A stretch of DNA of 20,149 nt from an uncultured Oscillospiraceae bacterium (GTDB lineage Bacteria; Bacillota; Clostridia; Oscillospirales; Oscillospiraceae), in the NCBI GenBank assembly GCA_910587785.1, contig CAJUOA010000063.1:1-20149 (forward strand). The letters are read 5' to 3'. The notes below the pieces were generated by a model that saw only the letters and a list, made by a program, of their open reading frames with translations, was not told where the DNA came from and ran no database searches. Made by a program: the position numbers and the translations under genes. Below, piece after piece: positions 14,827 to 20,149 of this stretch (its first letter is position 1; each line of letters begins with the position of its first letter).

Positions 14827-14860
14827 AAAAAAAGAGCGCGTCCGAGCGCATGGGCTCTTT
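14827..14860 (-). terminator. Possible minus-direction terminator upstream of rpoB
   Basis: Minus strand: AAAGAGC pairs with GCTCTTT across a 16-base GC-rich loop and runs into a seven-T tract. Nothing on the minus strand nearby needs ending, so it may block antisense transcription or be fortuitous. Confidence 0.3.
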
Positions 14861-14897
14861 CGCACTTCATAATATACCGCACCGCCAAAAATTTTCC

Positions 14898-14926
14898 TTG
14901 ACAACCGCCCCTGAAAATGGTAAAAT
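14898..14926 (+). promoter_or_regulatory. Promoter of rpoBC
   Basis: Consensus TTGACA (14898-14903), 17-base spacer and TAAAAT (14921-14926), in an AT-richer patch. This is the strongest promoter seen in the window and suits a housekeeping operon. It puts the transcription start near 14933 and rules out the upstream ATG at 14917 as the rpoB start. Confidence 0.85.
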
Positions 14927-14932
14927 GGGGTG

Positions 14933-15102
14933 CTAATCATCAAAGAGGGGGAGGAGAAGAATCTCCACCCGATAGTGACAGTATAGCATTTAACCGTGAA
15001 AAAGGCAACAGGGTTTCAGGAAATTTTATCAACCAGCCCGTGCGTATCAGCGCGGAGCATTACGGCCGCTCCGCCGCGGCAGGGCGGGGCGCGGAAAGGC
15101 AG
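14933..15102 (+). other. Long structured 5' leader of rpoB
   Basis: About 170 bases between the predicted transcription start and the rpoB ATG. A hairpin at 14949-14970 (GGGAGGAGA / TCTCCACCC with one A-A mismatch, loop AGAA) buries a strong ribosome-site-like purine run that has no start codon behind it. A GC-rich stretch at 15065-15097 (GCCGC / GCGGC and GGCGGGGCGCGG) lies just before the gene. A 36-codon frame opening at GTG 14996 ends with a TGA overlapping the rpoB ATG. No known leader motif (riboswitch, T-box, L10 leader) was recognised. Confidence 0.5.
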
Positions 15103-18100
15103 ATGAGTGCGAAGATGGCCAAGGACAAGTACTACGGCAAAACTCTGCGGAAGAACTTTGCCCGGCATGAGGAGATCATGCCCATGCCCAACCTGCTGGA
15201 GATCCAGAAGACCTCCTACCAGTGGTTCTGGGACACCGGACTGCGGGAGGTCTTCGCCGACGTGGGCGTCATCACCGACTACGCCGGTACGCTGGAGCTC
15301 AGCTTCATCGACTACAGCATGGACGAGCCGCCCAAGTACGACGTGGAGGAGTGCAAGGCCCGGGACGTCAACTACGCCGCCCCGCTGAAGGTCAGCGTGC
15401 GCCTTCGCAACAAGGAGACCGAGGAGATCAAAGAGCAGGAGATCTTCATGGGGGATTTCCCTCTCATGACCAAGTCCGGCACCTTTATCGTCAATGGCGC
15501 CGAGCGCGTGGTGGTTTCCCAGATCGTCCGCTCTCCCGGCATCTACTACGGCAAGGAGATCGACCCGAAGACCGACCTGCCCATCCTCACCTCCACCGTC
15601 ATCCCCTACCGGGGCGCGTGGCTGGAGTATGAGACGGATACCAACGAGCTCTTCTGGGTCCGCATCGACAAGAACCGCAAGCTCCCCATCACCTGCCTCA
15701 TCCGGGCCCTGGGCCTTCGCACGGAGGCGGAGATTTTGGACTACTTCGGCGACGACCCCACCATCGTGGCGACCTTGGACAAGGACGCCTGCAAGACCTA
15801 CGAGGAGTCCATGCTGGAGATCTACCGCAAGCTCCGCCCCGGTGAGCCCCCCACCCTGGACAGCGCCGAGACCCTGGTCCACAACCTCTTCTTCGACCCC
15901 CGCCGCTACGACCTGAGCAAGGTGGGCCGCTACAAGTTCAACAAGAAGCTGGCCCTCTGGGCCCGGGCAGGGGAGCGGGTCCTGGCCGCGCCGGTGGTCC
16001 ACCCCGCCACCGGGGAGCTCCTCTACGAGGACGGCCACGTCCTCACCCACGCCGAGGCCCGCCGGCTGGACGCCATCGGCGTCAACGAGGTCCTGGTGGA
16101 GGTGGACGGCAAGCCCCTCAAAATTTTCTCCAACCACATGTGCGACCTGGACGCCTACGTGGACTTCGACCCCGAGGCCGAGTGCGGCATCAAGGAGCGG
16201 GTGCGCTACAGCGTGCTCCAGGAGCTTCTGGAGGAGTTCGAGGGCGAGGAGCTCAAAGACGCCATCCGCCGCCGGGCCGACGACCTGGTGCCCAAGCACA
16301 TCATCGTGGACGATATCCTGGCCTCCATCAACTATATGAACGCCCTGGCCAAGGGCCTGGCCGTCAAGGACGACATCGACCACCTGGGCAACCGCCGCCT
16401 GCGCTGCGTGGGTGAGCTGCTGCAAAATCAGTTCCGCATCGGCTTTTCCCGCATGGAGCGGGTCATCCGGGAGCGCATGACCATCCAGGACCTGGATGTG
16501 GTCACGCCCCAGAGCCTCATCAATATCCGCCCCGTCACCGCCGCCATCAAGGAGTTCTTCGGCTCCAGCCCCCTCAGCCAGTTCATGGACCAGACCAACC
16601 CCCTGGCCGAGCTGACCCACAAGCGCCGCCTCTCCGCCCTGGGCCCCGGCGGCCTCTCCAGAGAGCGGGCAAGCATGGACGTGCGGGACGTCCACTACAG
16701 CCACTACGGCCGCATGTGCCCCATCGAGACCCCTGAAGGCCCCAACATCGGCCTGATCAACTACCTGTCCACCTACGCCCGCATCAACGAGTACGGGTTT
16801 ATCGAGGCCCCCTTCCGCCGGGTGGACCACGAGACCGGACGGGTCACGGACGAGATCGTCTACATGACCGCCGACGTGGAGGACCAGTATATCGTCGCCC
16901 AGGCCGCCGAGCCCACCGACGAGGAGGGCCATTTCCTCAACGACCGCATCACCTGCCGCCACCGGGACGAGATCATCGGAGTGGAGAAGGAGAAAGTCGA
17001 TTTTGTCGATATCAGCCCCCGCATGATGGTCTCCATCGCCACCGCCATGATCCCCTTCCTGCCCAACGACGACGCCAACCGGGCCCTCATGGGCGCCAAC
17101 ATGCAGCGGCAGGCGGTGCCCCTCCTCCGGCCCGAGGCTCCCATCATCGGCACCGGCATGGAGCACAAAATCTGCATGGACTCCGAGATCGTCGTCCTCG
17201 CCGAGGGGGACGGCGAGGTGGTCAAGGTGGACGCCCGGTCCATCTCCGTGCGCTACGACACCGGCATCACCAAGGAGTATAAGCTGGTCAAGTATATGCG
17301 AAGCAACCACACCACCTGCATCAACCAGCACCCCATCGTGAGCGTGGGCGAGCGGGTCCACGGCGCGGACATCGAAAAGGGCATCTCCGCCACCGTCCTG
17401 GCCGACGGCCCGGCCACCGATCAGGGGGAGATCGCCCTGGGCCGGAACATCCTGGTGGGCTTTATGACCTGGGAGGGCTACAACTACGAGGACGCCGTGC
17501 TCCTCAACGAGCGCATGGTCCGGGAGGACGTGTACACCTCCATCCATATCGAGGAGTACGAGATCGACTCCCGGGACACCAAGCTGGGCCCCGAGGAAAT
17601 TACCAGAGACATCCCCAACGTGGGCGAGGACGCCCTCAAGGACTTAGACGAGCGGGGCATCATCCGCATCGGCGCCGAGGTCCGCTCCGGGGACATCCTG
17701 GTGGGCAAGGTCACCCCCAAGGGCGAGACCGACCTCACCGCCGAGGAGCGCCTCCTGCGGGCCATCTTCGGCGAGAAAGCCCGGGAGGTCCGGGACACCT
17801 CCCTGAAGGTCCCCCACGGCGAGAGCGGCATCATCGTCGACGCCAAGGTCTTCACCCGGGAGGCCGGGGACGAGCTGGGGCCCGGCGTCAACCAGGTGGT
17901 CCGGGTCTATATCGCCCAGAAGCGGAAGATCTCCGTGGGCGACAAGATGGCCGGACGCCACGGCAACAAGGGCGTGGTCTCCCGCATCCTGCCCCAGGAG
18001 GATATGCCCTTCCTCCCCGACGGAACGCCCCTGGACATCGTGCTCAACCCCCTGGGCGTGCCCTCCCGTATGAACATCGGGCAGGTGCTGGAGGTCCATC

Positions 18101-18810
18101 TGGGCTACGCCGCCAAGGCGCTGGGCTGGAAGGTGGCCACCCCCATCTTTGACGGAGCCAACGAGGAGGATATCGCCAGCACCCTCCAGGAGGCCGGCCT
18201 GGACCCGGAGGGCAAGAGCTGGCTCTACGACGGCCGCACCGGCGAGCGCTTTGACAACAAGGTCACCGTGGGCTACGTCTACTTTATGAAGCTCCACCAC
18301 CTGGTGGACGACAAGATCCACGCCCGCTCCACGGGCCCCTACTCCCTGGTGACCCAGCAGCCCCTGGGCGGCAAGGCCCAGTTCGGCGGACAGCGCTTCG
18401 GTGAGATGGAGGTCTGGGCCCTGGAGGCCTACGGCGCGTCCTACACCCTCCAGGAGATTCTGACCGTGAAGAGCGACGACGTGGCGGGCCGTGTCCGCAC
18501 CTACGAGTCCATCGTCAAGGGCCACAACGTGCCCAAGCCCGGCGTGCCTGAGTCCTTCAAGGTCCTGGTCAAGGAGCTGCAGGCCCTGTGCCTGGACATC
18601 CAGGTGCTGGATAAGGACGGCAACGAGATCGAGCTCAAGGACGACGAGGACGAGATGACCACCTTCAACCTCAGCCGCATGGACAGCGACCGGGACGACC
18701 GGGCGGAGTATGTGGCTGACGACGCCGCCTATGAGGAGTCCGGCTACTCCATTGAGGACGTGGACGAGGACGACTTCGCCGACGACGGCGGCGACGGCGA
18801 TGATTTTTAA
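15103..18810 (+). CDS. rpoB: DNA-directed RNA polymerase subunit beta
   Basis: Catalytic beta subunit of RNA polymerase, about 1235 residues, normal for Firmicutes. The N-terminus MAKDKYYGKTLRKNF leads into PMPNLLEIQKTSYQWF, as in clostridial RpoB. The rifampicin region starts at F486 (FGSSPLSQFMDQ, THKRRLSALGPGG), with the residues equivalent to E. coli Q513, D516, H526 and S531 all wild type. The catalytic-cleft motif GDKMAGRHGNKG is at 946-957 and QQPLGGKAQFGGQRFGEMEVW begins near 1085. The C-terminus ends in a strongly acidic Asp-rich tail. Start choice is uncertain: ATG 15103 has AAAGG only 3 bases upstream, while ATG 15115 (MAKDKYYG) has 15. It has its own promoter and is followed by rpoC after 19 bases. 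Confidence 0.97.
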   Translation: MSAKMAKDKYYGKTLRKNFARHEEIMPMPNLLEIQKTSYQWFWDTGLREVFADVGVITDYAGTLELSFIDYSMDEPPKYDVEECKARDVNYAAPLKVSVRLRNKETEEIKEQEIFMGDFPLMTKSGTFIVNGAERVVVSQIVRSPGIYYGKEIDPKTDLPILTSTVIPYRGAWLEYETDTNELFWVRIDKNRKLPITCLIRALGLRTEAEILDYFGDDPTIVATLDKDACKTYEESMLEIYRKLRPGEPPTLDSAETLVHNLFFDPRRYDLSKVGRYKFNKKLALWARAGERVLAAPVVHPATGELLYEDGHVLTHAEARRLDAIGVNEVLVEVDGKPLKIFSNHMCDLDAYVDFDPEAECGIKERVRYSVLQELLEEFEGEELKDAIRRRADDLVPKHIIVDDILASINYMNALAKGLAVKDDIDHLGNRRLRCVGELLQNQFRIGFSRMERVIRERMTIQDLDVVTPQSLINIRPVTAAIKEFFGSSPLSQFMDQTNPLAELTHKRRLSALGPGGLSRERASMDVRDVHYSHYGRMCPIETPEGPNIGLINYLSTYARINEYGFIEAPFRRVDHETGRVTDEIVYMTADVEDQYIVAQAAEPTDEEGHFLNDRITCRHRDEIIGVEKEKVDFVDISPRMMVSIATAMIPFLPNDDANRALMGANMQRQAVPLLRPEAPIIGTGMEHKICMDSEIVVLAEGDGEVVKVDARSISVRYDTGITKEYKLVKYMRSNHTTCINQHPIVSVGERVHGADIEKGISATVLADGPATDQGEIALGRNILVGFMTWEGYNYEDAVLLNERMVREDVYTSIHIEEYEIDSRDTKLGPEEITRDIPNVGEDALKDLDERGIIRIGAEVRSGDILVGKVTPKGETDLTAEERLLRAIFGEKAREVRDTSLKVPHGESGIIVDAKVFTREAGDELGPGVNQVVRVYIAQKRKISVGDKMAGRHGNKGVVSRILPQEDMPFLPDGTPLDIVLNPLGVPSRMNIGQVLEVHLGYAAKALGWKVATPIFDGANEEDIASTLQEAGLDPEGKSWLYDGRTGERFDNKVTVGYVYFMKLHHLVDDKIHARSTGPYSLVTQQPLGGKAQFGGQRFGEMEVWALEAYGASYTLQEILTVKSDDVAGRVRTYESIVKGHNVPKPGVPESFKVLVKELQALCLDIQVLDKDGNEIELKDDEDEMTTFNLSRMDSDRDDRAEYVADDAAYEESGYSIEDVDEDDFADDGGDGDDF

Positions 18811-18829
18811 GGGAGGCGGAGCCTGAAAC

Positions 18830-20149
<1,320 letters not shown>

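Noticed and set aside
12509..14851. 780-codon minus-strand frame opposite the GH127 gene
   Set aside because: The GH127 reading has all catalytic residues; the opposite frame is a GC-driven shadow without domains and crosses the terminator.
14917..15102. N-terminal extension of RpoB from ATG 14917
   Set aside because: This ATG overlaps the spacer/-10 box of a consensus promoter, has no ribosome site, and the extra 62 residues do not look like RpoB.
15016..17547. 843-codon open frame on the minus strand opposite rpoB
   Set aside because: It is a by-product of high GC and third-position bias in rpoB. It has low-complexity Gly/Val/Asp/His composition, no family motifs and no ribosome site, and it lies entirely within a certain gene.

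Overview
The window is GC-rich, apart from a few AT-rich intergenic islands. It looks like a chromosomal piece of a low-abundance-AT Firmicute of the gut clostridia, probably Oscillospiraceae (Flavonifractor/Oscillibacter-like). This is inferred from the Firmicute-type RpoB and RpoC, strong AGGAGG ribosome sites, TTGACA/TATAAT promoters, a Gram-positive lipoprotein-type sugar ABC system, and GGGGCGG hairpin repeats between genes. Genus-level placement is a guess.

The left three quarters (1-14734) is an arabinan / arabino-oligosaccharide utilisation locus. On the minus strand, reading from 9263 down to 1, there appears to be one long operon: substrate-binding lipoprotein, two CUT1 permeases, a cytosolic GH43 enzyme, a lipid-anchored GH43 endo-arabinanase, a GH51 alpha-L-arabinofuranosidase, an 82-residue cysteine-rich DUF6171-like protein, and L-arabinose isomerase AraA, cut by the window edge. 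Upstream is a separate minus-strand GH43_26-like exo-arabinofuranosidase (9623-10597) with its own promoter and terminator. Divergent from it on the plus strand is a DUF624/YesL-like membrane protein (10798-11454). It is followed by an ArsR-type regulator with a large C-terminal sensor-like domain and a GH127 beta-L-arabinofuranosidase (11716-14734), which form a two-gene unit ending in a clear terminator.

The inferred pathway is: the anchored endo-arabinanase cuts arabinan at the surface, the binding protein and permeases import the oligosaccharides (no ATPase gene is present, so a shared MsmX-type ATPase is presumably used), and the cytosolic GH43, GH51 and GH127 enzymes release L-arabinose from alpha and beta linkages. 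AraA then converts it to L-ribulose. A nearly identical 23-base AT-rich motif lies upstream of the transporter operon and next to the GH43_26 promoter. A weaker version overlaps the predicted transcription start of the regulator, so a local regulon is plausible.

The right quarter (14735-20149) is housekeeping: a good promoter, a structured leader of about 170 bases, rpoB, and the first 440 codons of rpoC. The usual upstream ribosomal protein genes (rplJ-rplL) are absent; the arabinan locus stands in their place. No tRNA, rRNA, CRISPR, prophage or insertion sequence was seen.
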